Shown: one piece after another, positions 26,289-34,873 of the stretch | Layout of the letters: the number at the start of each line of letters is the position of its first letter | Position numbering within the stretch: the stretch's first letter is position 1 | Assembly: GCA_019637095.1 (NCBI GenBank) | Contig: JAHBWG010000044.1 | Span: 1-64,000 of the forward strand | Direction of reading: 5' to 3' | From: Sandaracinaceae bacterium | GTDB lineage: Bacteria; Myxococcota_A; Polyangia; Polyangiales; Sandaracinaceae | DNA length: 64,000 nucleotides | Program-made: the position numbers and the translations under genes | The notes under the pieces: generated by a model | The model's database searches: none | The model's input: only the letters and a program-made list of their open reading frames with translations | Told to the model about the DNA's origin: nothing

Positions 26289-27989
26289 ATGTCCCAGGTC
26301 ACCGCCCGCCGCGCCGCCGCCCTCGCCGTGTGTGCCATCCTCGGTTGGAGCGCCGCCGCGAGCGCGCAGCCGGCGCTCCGCCGCGTCCTCGATCTGAACC
26401 GCGAGGCGATGGAGCTGTACACGAACCTCGACCTCGACGCCGCGCAAACCAAATTGCAGCAGGCGCTGAGCGTCGCGCAGCAGGCGGGGATCACCGGGGC
26501 GCCGCTCGCGCGGACGTACCTGAACCTCGGCGTCGTCGCGATCGGCGGCCTCGGCGACAACCGCACGGGGATGGATCACTTCGTGATGGCGCTGCGCGTC
26601 GACCCGACGATCCAGCTCGATCCGCTGACCTCGACGCCGGAGATCAACCAGGTCTACGGCCTCGCACGCCAGCGCGCGGCGAGCATGCCGCCGCTCGCGC
26701 CCACGCCGACCCCCACGCCCACGCCCACGCCGACCCCCACGCCCACGCCCACGCCGACCCCGACGCCCACGCCGGTCGCGCCCGTCGCGGGCGGCGAGCT
26801 CCCCCACGTCGCGGTGCCGGAGCAGACGGCGCAGACGGCGGTGCCGATCTACATCGAGGTGCCCGGCCAGCCCGCGCACGTCTACGCGTTCTACCGAGGC
26901 CACGGGATGGGCTCGTTCCGCCGCGTCGAGATGCGCCCGGTCGCGCACGGCTGGGGCTACGAGGTCCCGTGCGCCGACGTCTTCGAGCCGAGCCTCGACT
27001 ACTACGTCGTCGCGTTCGCGAGCGACGGCAGCCCGCTGGGCTTCGCCGGCTCGCAGAGCAGCCCCTTCAGCGTGCGGATCGTCGGCGCGCTCTCGGGCCC
27101 CGCCCCCGCGCTGCCGGGGCTCGCGGCGCCGCAGCGGTGCCGCGAGAGCGAGTGCCCGCCCGGCATGGCGGGCTGCGGCGGCGGCGAAGGCGGCGGGGCC
27201 AGCGCCCGCGGGACGGGCGGGATGGGCGCGACGTGCCGCAACGACGGCGACTGCTCCTCCGGCCTGCGCTGCGACGACAACTTCTGCATCATCGACCAGC
27301 GCGCGAGCAGCGGCGGTGGCGGAGGTGGCGGAGGCGCGAGCGACGGCCGGGACCGGCCGCCGATGTTCGCGATCCAGGTCGCAGGCACGCTGGGCCTCGG
27401 CTACGCGACGTACGGGATGCAGGCCGACCGCTTCTCCAACACGTCGCCCTCGCTCGAGTCGCCGAACCCCGCGGACCCCAACCACCACCCCGACTGTCAG
27501 GTGCCCGACGGCTTCTTCTGCGTCGCGGTCGACACGCCCGGGCTCGTCGCCAACGGCGGCATGCGGCTGCAGGCGAACGTCTACTTCCTCGACTTCCTCG
27601 GCGCGGGGATCTGGGCCCGCTTCACGCCCGCCGGCGAGGGCGACTTCGCGTTCTACCACCTCGGCGCGCGGCTCAACTTCGTCGTCGCCGACGTCGCGCT
27701 CACCGACGCCGGATACGACGGGCTCGCGTTCCACGCGGACGTGTTCGGCGGCGGCGGCTTCGGGCAGATCCAGGTCCAGCCGCCAGGCAACGATCCCGTC
27801 GCGGGCGAGAACGGCGACCTCGACGCGCCGTGGATCGTGAGCGGGCTCGGCAACATCACGGTCGGCGGTCAAGGTACCTTGCGGATGAACCGTTACTTCG
27901 GCTTCTTCCTCCAGGCCGACCTGATGTTCCAGGTGCCGACGTTCATGTTCAACCTCGACCTCTCGCTCGGCGCGGCGGTCAGCTTCTGA
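26289..27989 (+). CDS. Outer-membrane-like protein with TPR and Thr-Pro linker
   Basis: A 566-aa exported protein. After the signal peptide (AALAVCAILGWSAAASAQ) a TPR-like helical segment (ELYTNLDLDAAQTKLQQAL) is followed by a pure (Thr-Pro)n linker encoded at 26698-26774, a beta-sandwich region (VPIYIEVPGQPAHVYAFYRG), a Cys-rich stretch (CRNDGDCSSGLRCDDNFC), a poly-Gly linker and a C-terminal half of alternating amphipathic strands ending in LDLSLGAAVSF. The terminal Phe and strand pattern fit an outer-membrane beta barrel. The TPR could tether it to periplasmic or peptidoglycan partners. Function is unknown. Its TGA overlaps the putative CTG start of the methyltransferase gene. Confidence 0.82.
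   Translation: MSQVTARRAAALAVCAILGWSAAASAQPALRRVLDLNREAMELYTNLDLDAAQTKLQQALSVAQQAGITGAPLARTYLNLGVVAIGGLGDNRTGMDHFVMALRVDPTIQLDPLTSTPEINQVYGLARQRAASMPPLAPTPTPTPTPTPTPTPTPTPTPTPTPVAPVAGGELPHVAVPEQTAQTAVPIYIEVPGQPAHVYAFYRGHGMGSFRRVEMRPVAHGWGYEVPCADVFEPSLDYYVVAFASDGSPLGFAGSQSSPFSVRIVGALSGPAPALPGLAAPQRCRESECPPGMAGCGGGEGGGASARGTGGMGATCRNDGDCSSGLRCDDNFCIIDQRASSGGGGGGGGASDGRDRPPMFAIQVAGTLGLGYATYGMQADRFSNTSPSLESPNPADPNHHPDCQVPDGFFCVAVDTPGLVANGGMRLQANVYFLDFLGAGIWARFTPAGEGDFAFYHLGARLNFVVADVALTDAGYDGLAFHADVFGGGGFGQIQVQPPGNDPVAGENGDLDAPWIVSGLGNITVGGQGTLRMNRYFGFFLQADLMFQVPTFMFNLDLSLGAAVSF
26698..26774 (+). repeat. (Thr-Pro)n coding microsatellite
   Basis: A run of ACG-CCC/CCG codons with an internal period near 18-24 bp (ACGCCCACGCCGACCCCC) encodes more than ten Thr-Pro pairs. 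The DNA repeat is prone to slippage, so linker length probably varies between strains. Confidence 0.85.
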
Positions 27990-29365
27990 GCGAGCGCGCC
28001 GGCGCGCGCCGGATCGAGCGCGGCGACTGGCAGACACCCCCGGCGCTGGCCGAGCGCTGCGTGGGGCGCCTCGCCGCGGACGGATGCGCGCCGCGCAGCG
28101 TGATCGAGCCGACGGCAGGGCGCGGCGCGTTCCTCGCGGCGGCGGCGCGCGCCTGGCCCGACGCGCGCCTCGTCGGCGTCGAGCTCGAGCCGGCCCACGC
28201 CGCGGCCGCGCGGGCGCTCGTGCCGCGCGCGGACGTCCGGGTCGGCGACGCGTTCACCTTCGACTGGCGGGCGCTCGTCGCGTCGCTGCCCGCGCCGGTC
28301 CTGGTGCTCGGCAACCCTCCCTGGGTGACGACCGCCACCCTCGGCGCGCACGGCGTCGCGGCGCGCCCGCGCGCGCGCCCCGCCGACGTCCGCGGGCTCG
28401 ACGCGGTCACCGGCCGCAGCAACTTCGACGTCTCCGAGCCGCTCGTGGGCCGCCTGCTCGAGGCGCTCGAGGGACGCGACGCCGCGCTCGCGATGATCCT
28501 CAAGCTCGCCGTCGCGCGGAGGCTCGCAGAGCGGCACGCGCTCGGCGGCGAGGTCCGCCGGCTCGACGCCCGGCGCTGGTTCGGCGCCGCGGTCGACGCG
28601 GCGTGGGTCGTCGCGCGGCCCGGCCCGCGGCGGTGGGCCGAGCACCTAGACCTCGACGCGCCCGCGCCCGCCCGCACGTGGGGCGTCTGCGACGGCCGCC
28701 TCCACCACGACGTCACCGCGTTCGAGCGCACGCGCGCGCTCGAGGGCCGCGCGCGCCCCGCGTGGCGCTCGGGCGTCAAGCACGATTGCGCGCTCGTGCT
28801 CGAGCTCGTCCGCGAGCGCGGAGGCTGGCGGAGCCGCGCGGGGAGCGCGCGCGACCTCGAGCCCGATCTCGTGTACCCGCTGCTGAAGGGCGGCGACCTC
28901 GCGCGCGGCGAGGGCCCCGAGCGGGCGCTGCTCTTGCCCCAGCACGCGCTGGGCGCGCCGACCGATTGGATCGAGCGCGCGCTCCCGGCCACGTGGGCCT
29001 ACCTCGACGCGCACCGCGCGCACTTCGAGCGACGCCGGAGCCGCGTCTACGCCGGGCGCCCGCCGTTCGCGGTCTTCGGCGTCGGGGACTACGCGCTCGC
29101 GCCGTGGAAGGTCGCCGTCGCCGCGCTCTACCCGGACCTCTCCTTCCGCCTGGTCGGCCCGCGCGACGGGCGCCCGACGCTGCTCGACGACACCTGCTAC
29201 TTCCTGCCCTTCGATACGCGCGAGGACGCCGAGCGAACGCAACGGATCTTGTCGGGCGATCCGGCGCGCGCGTTCTTCGCCGCGCGCCTGTTCGCCGACG
29301 CGAAGCGGCCGGTGACCAAGCGCCTCCTCGACGCGCTCGATCTCGAGCGCGCCGCCGGCGCGTGA
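27986..29365 (+). CDS. SAM-dependent N6-adenine-type DNA methyltransferase
   Basis: About 459 aa. The N-terminus RIERGDWQTPPALAERC matches the GDxQTP motif of Eco57I/TaqI-class DNA methyltransferases. SAM-binding motif I is VIEPTAGRGAFL, motif II VGVELEP, and the catalytic motif IV is LGNPPW, which fits amino-methyl (adenine) transfer. The remaining ~300 residues would include the target recognition part. No restriction endonuclease is adjacent, so it looks like an orphan. No ATG or GTG precedes the QTP motif: CTG 27986, in a CTGA overlap with the upstream stop, is the only near-cognate start keeping it; GTG 28061 would remove that motif. Coupled initiation at CTG is therefore proposed, with moderate doubt. 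Confidence 0.78.
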   Translation: MSERAGARRIERGDWQTPPALAERCVGRLAADGCAPRSVIEPTAGRGAFLAAAARAWPDARLVGVELEPAHAAAARALVPRADVRVGDAFTFDWRALVASLPAPVLVLGNPPWVTTATLGAHGVAARPRARPADVRGLDAVTGRSNFDVSEPLVGRLLEALEGRDAALAMILKLAVARRLAERHALGGEVRRLDARRWFGAAVDAAWVVARPGPRRWAEHLDLDAPAPARTWGVCDGRLHHDVTAFERTRALEGRARPAWRSGVKHDCALVLELVRERGGWRSRAGSARDLEPDLVYPLLKGGDLARGEGPERALLLPQHALGAPTDWIERALPATWAYLDAHRAHFERRRSRVYAGRPPFAVFGVGDYALAPWKVAVAALYPDLSFRLVGPRDGRPTLLDDTCYFLPFDTREDAERTQRILSGDPARAFFAARLFADAKRPVTKRLLDALDLERAAGA

Positions 29366-29384
29366 GCCCGCCGCGGACTGCGCC

Positions 29385-29390
29385 TACAAT
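29385..29390 (+). promoter_or_regulatory. Putative -10 TACAAT before the DAGA lipoprotein gene
   Basis: TACAAT, five of six matches to the -10 consensus, ends 9 nt before ATG 29400. GGAG lies between the two, so the transcript would be leaderless or have only a few leader bases. Confidence 0.45.
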
Positions 29391-29399
29391 GGAGCGCGT

Positions 29400-30521
29400 A
29401 TGCGCGCGCTTCGCTTCGTCCTCTCGCTGGCGCTTCCCCTCGCGCTCTCTGGCTGCGGTCTCATGCTCGACGACCCGAGGGACGCGGGCGCGGGGACGCA
29501 CCTCGACGCGGCGAGCGCCGACGCGGGCGCCGCCGTGACGTGCGGGGCGGTCGTGTGCGGCGACGGCCTCGAATGCTGCAACGCGAGCTGCGGGATCTGC
29601 GCGCCGCCGGGGGCGGGCTGCGCGGCCATCGAGTGCCTCGACGCAGGCGGCTTCGACGCAGGTGCCCTCGACGCGGGTGCCCTCGACGGAGGTGCCCTCG
29701 ACGCAGGCGCCCTCGACGCAGGTGCCCTCGACGCAGGCGCCTTCGACGCGGGCGCCCTCGACGCAGGCGGCGTGGACGCCGCGGCCGCGGACGCCGGCAC
29801 CACGAGCTGCGGGTCCATGACGTGCGCGCCGGGGCAGCTGTGCTGCGCGGGCTGCGGCGGCGCCCGGACCTGCGTCACGGGGGCGGTCTGCCCGATGACG
29901 ACCTGCTCCTGCACCACGAACGCGGAGTGCGCCCCCGACGAGTACTGCCACCGCGCGGACCTCGGCTGCACCGGCGCGGGCGTCTGCGCGCGACGCCCGA
30001 CGGCGTGCCCCGCCGACTGCGGCGGGGTGTGCGGCTGCGACGGCATCACCTACTGCAACGCGTGCACGGCGCACTCCGCCGGCGTGCGCGTGGCGACGAA
30101 CGGGCGCTGCGCGCGGCCGCGCGATTGCGGCCCGATGGACGCCCACTCCGACGGCGAGTGCGCCGCCATCGCGGGCTACGCGTGGGACGGGTTCCACTGC
30201 CGCGCGATCGACTGCCGCTGCGTCGGCACCGCGTGCCCGGCGATCCTCCCGAGCCTCGAGCTCTGCCAGGCCGTGTTCGTGGGCTGCGTCTGCGGAGGCT
30301 TCGCCTCGCTGCCGTGCGAGCTCGACGAGTACTGCGAGCCGGAGCCCGACCCGATGTGCAGCCTCGCGGACGGCACCGGCGGCTGCCGGCCGCTCGCCCC
30401 CTCCGGCGGCTGCCCCGAGGTGCTCGCCCCGGTGTGCGCGTGCGACGGGAACACCTACCCCAACGCGTGCCGCGCCACCTTCGCGGACGGGCGCATCCGA
30501 CACCAGGGGGCCTGTCGCTGA
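29400..30521 (+). CDS. Lipoprotein with DAGAx repeats and Kazal-like modules
   Basis: A 373-aa lipoprotein (signal ending LPLALSGC). An N-terminal Cys cluster (CGAVVCGDGLECCNASCGIC) is followed by nine pentapeptides of the form LDAGA/FDAGA (29637-29771), then several Cys-rich segments. Two of these look like Kazal-type inhibitor modules: CPADCGGVCGCDGITYCNAC and CPEVLAPVCACDGNTYPNAC both show C-x-C-D-G-x-T-Y-x-N-x-C. Kazal domains in other organisms bind serine proteases; whether these inhibit the trypsin-like protease at 11093-12397 or external proteases is speculation. The gene is 34 bp downstream of the methyltransferase and has its own -10-like box. Confidence 0.83.
   Translation: MRALRFVLSLALPLALSGCGLMLDDPRDAGAGTHLDAASADAGAAVTCGAVVCGDGLECCNASCGICAPPGAGCAAIECLDAGGFDAGALDAGALDGGALDAGALDAGALDAGAFDAGALDAGGVDAAAADAGTTSCGSMTCAPGQLCCAGCGGARTCVTGAVCPMTTCSCTTNAECAPDEYCHRADLGCTGAGVCARRPTACPADCGGVCGCDGITYCNACTAHSAGVRVATNGRCARPRDCGPMDAHSDGECAAIAGYAWDGFHCRAIDCRCVGTACPAILPSLELCQAVFVGCVCGGFASLPCELDEYCEPEPDPMCSLADGTGGCRPLAPSGGCPEVLAPVCACDGNTYPNACRATFADGRIRHQGACR
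29637..29771 (+). repeat. 15-bp minisatellite encoding DAGAL pentapeptides
   Basis: Nine in-frame 15-bp units close to CTCGACGCAGGTGCC encode LDAGG, FDAGA, LDAGA, LDGGA and so on. It forms the flexible linker of the lipoprotein. Unit identity is high at DNA level, implying recent expansion by slippage or unequal recombination. Confidence 0.9.
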
Positions 30522-30608
30522 TTGTTCTGGCGGCGGGCCGCTGTCGTCGAACGTCCCATGTCCCGGTGAGCCCGCCCCCCACTACCCTCGCCGCGCGGGA
30601 GGTTCTTC

Positions 30609-33440
30609 ATGCGGAACGCGTGGCGAGTCGGCGGGTGCGGTGTGCTCTGGGTCGTGGCGGCGCTCACGGGGTGCGACGGGGGGACGACCCCCGAGGACGC
30701 GGCGGCGGGCGCCGACGCGGGACCGGTGGACGCGGGCCCGCCCGACGCGGGCGACGCGTGCGCGGGGCGCGCCACGTGCGCGGCCGCCGGCACGGTCTGC
30801 GCGCGCGACGTCCTCGTGATCTGCGCGCCCGACGCCGACGGATGCCTCGTCGAGGAGCGCACCGACTGCGCCTCGATCCCGGGCGGGCGCTGCGACGCGG
30901 GCGCGCCGCCCTCGTGCGTCCTGCCCCCCGACCCGTGCGACGCCCTGCCCGCAGGCGCGCGGTGCGACACCGCGGGCACCATGTGCACGGCCGCGACGAC
31001 GCTCGAGACGTGCGCGCCGAACGCCTTCGGGTGCTTGGTGCGGACGCCCACCGAGTGCAGCGCGCGCGCGAGCGGCACGTGCGATCCGTCCGTCCCGGCC
31101 GGCTGCGCGTTCACCGGCGACCCTTGCGCGGGGATCGCGCAGTGCACCACGCCGGGCAGCGCGTCGTGCGACGGCCCCGAGCTGGTCGAGTGCCGGCGGG
31201 ACGGGTTCGGCTGCTACGTCGAGACGCGCACGCGCTGCACCGACGCGGCCTTCGGGTTCTGTGACGCGGACGCGAGCCCGCGCGCGCGGTGCGCGACCGC
31301 CGCGACCGATCCGTGCCTCGGGCGCGAGGAGTGCGCGCCGGTCGAGCGCCGCTGCGACGGCGACACCCTGCGCGTGTGCGCGACCAACGCGTTCGGCTGC
31401 GACGTCGAGACCGTGACCGACTGCGGGGCGAGCGGCGGGACGTGCGACGCGAGCGCCGCGCCGGCGGCGTGCGTCGATCCGTGCTCGCTCGTGACGGTCT
31501 GTCCGTCCGCGAGCTACTGCGACGGAGTCGCCGCGGTGAGCTGCGCGCCGAACGCGCGCGGCTGCCTCGTCGAGACGAGCCGCACGACGTGCGCGGGCCT
31601 CTGCACCGCCGCCTCCGGCAGCGCGGCGTGCGTCGACGACACGCTCTGCCCCGCGGCCGCGCGCGAGATCCTCGACTGCACCAACGGCACGATCACCTCG
31701 ACCACCGTCGGCGGCACGACCGCGCTCGACGGGTACTGCGGCGCGCCGGCGGGGGGCTATCCGGGCCCCGAGCGCATCTTCCGCTTCGTTCACCGCGGGA
31801 CGGAGCCGGTCGGCGTGACGATCACGACCGCGTCGAGCGAGAGCGCCGACCACGACCTGTTCGTGCTCGCGGGCGACTTCGTCAGCGGCGCCTGCGACCG
31901 CGACGCGCCCTGCCTCACCCGCGGCGTCGGGGGGACGCCCGCCGAGTCGGTGTCGTTCCGCGCCGCGCCCGGCGCGCTCGTCTACCTCGCCTACGACGAC
32001 TTCGGACCGCTCCCCGCGACCCCGATCCCGTTCACGCTGACGGTGGCCTGCGCGCCGATCGTCTGCGGCGACCGCGTCGTCGGCGCGGGCGAGGGTTGCG
32101 ACGACGGCAACACCCGCGACGGCGACGGCTGCTCGGCCGCGTGCGAGCCCGAGCCGGGCTACGCCTGCGAGGGCGCGCCCTCGCGCTGTACCTTCACGTG
32201 CGGGAACGGGATCCGCGATCTGGCCGAGGAGTGCGACGACGGAAACGTCGGCGCCGGCGACGGGTGCTCGCCGACGTGCCGCGTCGAGCCGGGCTACCGC
32301 TGCAGCGACTCCGCGCCTTCGTCCTGCGCGCGCATCGCCGCGAACGGGACGTGCGCGACGGCGCTGGCCCTGACCCTGCCCGCGACCGTGACCGCGAACA
32401 CCTTGGCCGGGGGCCCCGCGCCCGACGGCGCTGGCTGCGTGCCGCCGCCCGACGGCGCCGCGCTCTTCTACACGGTGGAGGTGCCCGCCGGCCGGACGGC
32501 CGCGATCGAGGCGACCCCCTCGAGCGGCTTCGACTTCTCCCTCGCGCGCGTCGACGAGTGCGCGACGCGGGCCTGCACGAGCGTGTCCAACCGCCCCGGC
32601 GTCGAGCCCGAGCTGCTCACGATCGACAACCCCGGGTCCACGCCGCTCACCGCGATCGTGGCGGTGGTGACCTCGGGCGGCTCGACGACGGAGTTCACGC
32701 TGCGCGCGTCGCTGCCCGTCTGCGGCGACGGCGTGGTCGACCCGGGAGAGCAGTGCGACGACGGCGGCGGCGCGCCGAGCGACGGGTGCTCGGCCCTCTG
32801 CCGGATCGAGGCTGGCTACGACTGCACCGGGGAGCCGTCGCTGTGCACGCGGCGGTACACCGTCACGTCCATCGCGGCCGCGTGCGTCGCCATGGGGACG
32901 GGGACGGATCTGCCCGCGCTCGGCGACGACGTCACCACACCGCTGGCCGCGCTGCCGTTCGCGCTCACGTTCTTCGGCGACGCGGTCACCCACTACTCCG
33001 TCTCCTCGAACGGCAACGTGCAGCTCTTCGCCTCCGACGCCGGGATGCCGTCCAGTCGCTACGTGAACGAACCGATCCCGCGACCCGCCGAGCCGAACGG
33101 CCTGATCGCGCCGTTCTGGGACGACCTGAACGCGGTGATGGGCACGAGCACGCTGCGCTCACGCGTCACCGGCACCGCGCCGAACCGCCGCCTGGTGATC
33201 GAGTGGGGCGGCTGGATCCCGTTCGCCGTGCCCGGCGACGTGCTCACGTTCCAGGTGTGGCTCTTCGAGAACGGCTCGCGCATCGAGCTCCACTACTGCT
33301 CGCTCACCGGGAGCGCGCGCGCGAACGGGAACAGCGCCACCATCGGGCTCGAAGACGTCACCGGGACGCGCGGCGTGCCGATCTCCTTCGACACGCCCGG
33401 CGCGGTGATGACCGGCTCCGGCTACCGCTTCGTGCCGTAG
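30609..33440 (+). CDS. Large Cys-rich lipoprotein with DUF4215 repeats
   Basis: A 943-aa lipoprotein ([11 protein letters not shown] plus Asp/Ala/Gly linker). Residues ~50-340 contain five modules of the form CxxxxxVCxxxxLxxCxxNxFGCxVxTxTxC. A beta-sandwich like PPC domains follows ([28 protein letters not shown]). Next come three myxobacterial DUF4215-type repeats ([56 protein letters not shown]) with another beta-sandwich between. The C-terminal ~200 residues resemble NIDO-like or lectin-like surface domains ([31 protein letters not shown]). GGGAGGT (30597-30603) precedes the ATG by 5 nt and TACCCT (30583-30588) could be its -10. Probably a surface-exposed structural or adhesive protein. 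Confidence 0.87.
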   Translation: MRNAWRVGGCGVLWVVAALTGCDGGTTPEDAAAGADAGPVDAGPPDAGDACAGRATCAAAGTVCARDVLVICAPDADGCLVEERTDCASIPGGRCDAGAPPSCVLPPDPCDALPAGARCDTAGTMCTAATTLETCAPNAFGCLVRTPTECSARASGTCDPSVPAGCAFTGDPCAGIAQCTTPGSASCDGPELVECRRDGFGCYVETRTRCTDAAFGFCDADASPRARCATAATDPCLGREECAPVERRCDGDTLRVCATNAFGCDVETVTDCGASGGTCDASAAPAACVDPCSLVTVCPSASYCDGVAAVSCAPNARGCLVETSRTTCAGLCTAASGSAACVDDTLCPAAAREILDCTNGTITSTTVGGTTALDGYCGAPAGGYPGPERIFRFVHRGTEPVGVTITTASSESADHDLFVLAGDFVSGACDRDAPCLTRGVGGTPAESVSFRAAPGALVYLAYDDFGPLPATPIPFTLTVACAPIVCGDRVVGAGEGCDDGNTRDGDGCSAACEPEPGYACEGAPSRCTFTCGNGIRDLAEECDDGNVGAGDGCSPTCRVEPGYRCSDSAPSSCARIAANGTCATALALTLPATVTANTLAGGPAPDGAGCVPPPDGAALFYTVEVPAGRTAAIEATPSSGFDFSLARVDECATRACTSVSNRPGVEPELLTIDNPGSTPLTAIVAVVTSGGSTTEFTLRASLPVCGDGVVDPGEQCDDGGGAPSDGCSALCRIEAGYDCTGEPSLCTRRYTVTSIAAACVAMGTGTDLPALGDDVTTPLAALPFALTFFGDAVTHYSVSSNGNVQLFASDAGMPSSRYVNEPIPRPAEPNGLIAPFWDDLNAVMGTSTLRSRVTGTAPNRRLVIEWGGWIPFAVPGDVLTFQVWLFENGSRIELHYCSLTGSARANGNSATIGLEDVTGTRGVPISFDTPGAVMTGSGYRFVP

Positions 33441-33452
33441 CCGGGCGCGGCC

Positions 33453-33929
33453 TCAGCTCGCGAACGAACGCTGCGTGAAGCGGCAGTCGATCTCGATCGC
33501 CTCGAGGGTCTTCTTCGCCACCAGGTCGGCGATCTTACCGCCGACGAGCGGCACGTCGACCGTCGGGGCGCACGTCGAGACGAACACCGTCCCCGCGCCC
33601 GACGTGCGCAGGGTCATGTCCCCCCGCACCCGGATGCGCGCGCTCACGACCGCCTCGTAGCTGCCCCGCTTCTGTTCTCCGTCGGTCCGCCAGCGGATCG
33701 TGTCGATCACGTGGTTCACCGGGTTCACGAACTTCTTCGCGAAGGCGGGGATCTCCGACTCGATGTCTCGCTCGAGCCGGATCTCGAACGCTCCCCCCTT
33801 CTCGTCCACGCGGATCTGGATGTTCCGGTGGCCCGCCGCGGCCGAGCGCGCGCGCAGGTGCTCGGCGTCGACCAGCTTGGCGAACACGTCGTCGATGGGG
33901 TGCGTGTACTCGAACCGCAGCTCGCTCAT
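33453..33929 (-). CDS. DUF2505-like protein
   Basis: A 158-aa soluble protein without signal peptide. The sequence MSELRFEYTHPIDDVFAKLVDAEHL and the beta strands that follow resemble DUF2505, a SRPBCC/START-like fold family that may bind hydrophobic ligands; this assignment is from memory of the pattern. The C-terminal VPLVGGKIADLVAKKTLEAIEIDCRF fits the long final helix of that fold. The ATG is preceded by GAGGAGG at 4 nt, one of the strongest ribosome-binding sites here, and a TACGGT box (33962-33957) could be its -10. It converges on the DUF4215 lipoprotein with only 12 bp between and is divergent from the deacetylase gene. Confidence 0.72.
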   Translation of the reverse strand: MSELRFEYTHPIDDVFAKLVDAEHLRARSAAAGHRNIQIRVDEKGGAFEIRLERDIESEIPAFAKKFVNPVNHVIDTIRWRTDGEQKRGSYEAVVSARIRVRGDMTLRTSGAGTVFVSTCAPTVDVPLVGGKIADLVAKKTLEAIEIDCRFTQRSFAS

Positions 33930-33994
33930 GAGGCCTCCTCGCTCCGTGGGCCGGGCACCGTAGCAGCTCGGGCGGCGGCGGAGGTACCCTGCGC
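33930..33994. promoter_or_regulatory. Divergent promoter region
   Basis: This 65-bp gap separates two divergent genes. On the minus strand it has TACGGT and the ribosome-binding site GAGGAGG. On the plus strand TACCCT (33985-33990) lies 4 nt before GTG 33995 and 7 nt before GTG 33998, which favours a leaderless start at 33998. Confidence 0.4.
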
Positions 33995-34855
33995 GTGGTG
34001 AGCACCGCCCTCGTCATCACCGCCGACGACCTCGGCCTCGATCCGCGCCGCGACGACGGCATCTTCGACGCGTTCGCGCGCGGCGCGATCACGCAGGCGA
34101 GCTTCATGGTCACGGGGCCGAGCGCCGCGTCGGCGGCCGAGCGCGCGCGCGCGTGCGGGCTGCCCGTCGGCCTGCACCTCGACCTGACGGAGACGCCGCC
34201 CTCGGCGCCGCCGGACCAGATCGCGTCGCTGCTCGATGCAGAGGGCGCGAAGCTCGGCAAGCACGGCCTGCGCGAGGCCCTCGCCGCAGGCCGCGTCGAG
34301 CGCGCGCACGTCGAGCGCGAGGCGCGAGCGCAGCTCACCGCCTTCGCGCGCGCGTTCGGCGCGCCGCCCGATCACGTCGACGGCCACCAGCACGTGCACG
34401 CCGTCCCCGCGCTCGCCGAGCTCCTCGCGCCGGTGCTCGCCGAGGCGGGCGTGAAGAGCACGCGCATCCCGGAGCAACGCGAGGTGCGCGTCGAGGACCC
34501 GGACAAGGCGCGCTTCTACCGGAGCGTCGCGGACGACGGCGCGCGCGCGCGGGCCATCTTCGCGCGCGCGGGCGTCGGCTCGACGGAGGCCTTCGTCGGC
34601 CTCGACCTGATGGGCGCGGCCGCGAGCCCGGAGCGCCTGCGCGACGCGGTCGCCGCGTGCGCAGGCGCCGCGTCGGTCGAGCTGATGTGCCACCCCGGCT
34701 ACGTGGGCGTCTCCTGGGACGACTTCAACCGCTCGCCCGAGCGCGAGCACGAGCTCGCCGTGCTGCTCGCGCACCCGTTCGCGCCGCTCGTGGCCACCGG
34801 CGCGGTGCGCCTCGCGAGCTTCGCCACGCTGCTCGCCGAAGGCGCCCTCCGCTGA
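33995..34855 (+). CDS. ChbG/YdjC-like carbohydrate deacetylase
   Basis: A 286-aa cytosolic enzyme of the YdjC/ChbG family, metal-dependent deacetylases of N-acetylated oligosaccharides such as chitobiose. Motifs: ALVITADDLGLDP supplies the metal/catalytic D-D, GLPVGLHLDLTE the first His ligand, DHVDGHQHVHAVPAL the D-x-H-x-H site, and ELMCHPGYVGVSWDD the C-terminal His. Length agrees with the family (about 250-300 aa). Two consecutive GTG codons (33995, 33998) can start it; the second fits the TACCCT box spacing better. The neighbouring genes give no substrate clue, and no chitinase or PTS genes are nearby. Confidence 0.88.
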   Translation: MVSTALVITADDLGLDPRRDDGIFDAFARGAITQASFMVTGPSAASAAERARACGLPVGLHLDLTETPPSAPPDQIASLLDAEGAKLGKHGLREALAAGRVERAHVEREARAQLTAFARAFGAPPDHVDGHQHVHAVPALAELLAPVLAEAGVKSTRIPEQREVRVEDPDKARFYRSVADDGARARAIFARAGVGSTEAFVGLDLMGAAASPERLRDAVAACAGAASVELMCHPGYVGVSWDDFNRSPEREHELAVLLAHPFAPLVATGAVRLASFATLLAEGALR

Positions 34856-34873
34856 GTTGGGTGAGGGGTGCGC

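Noticed and set aside
26698..26774. CRISPR or noncoding tandem array
   Set aside because: It is an in-frame Thr-Pro linker inside a clear gene.
29637..29771. CRISPR-like spacing in the DAGA repeat
   Set aside because: Units are contiguous, 15 bp, in frame and without spacers, so this is a coding minisatellite.
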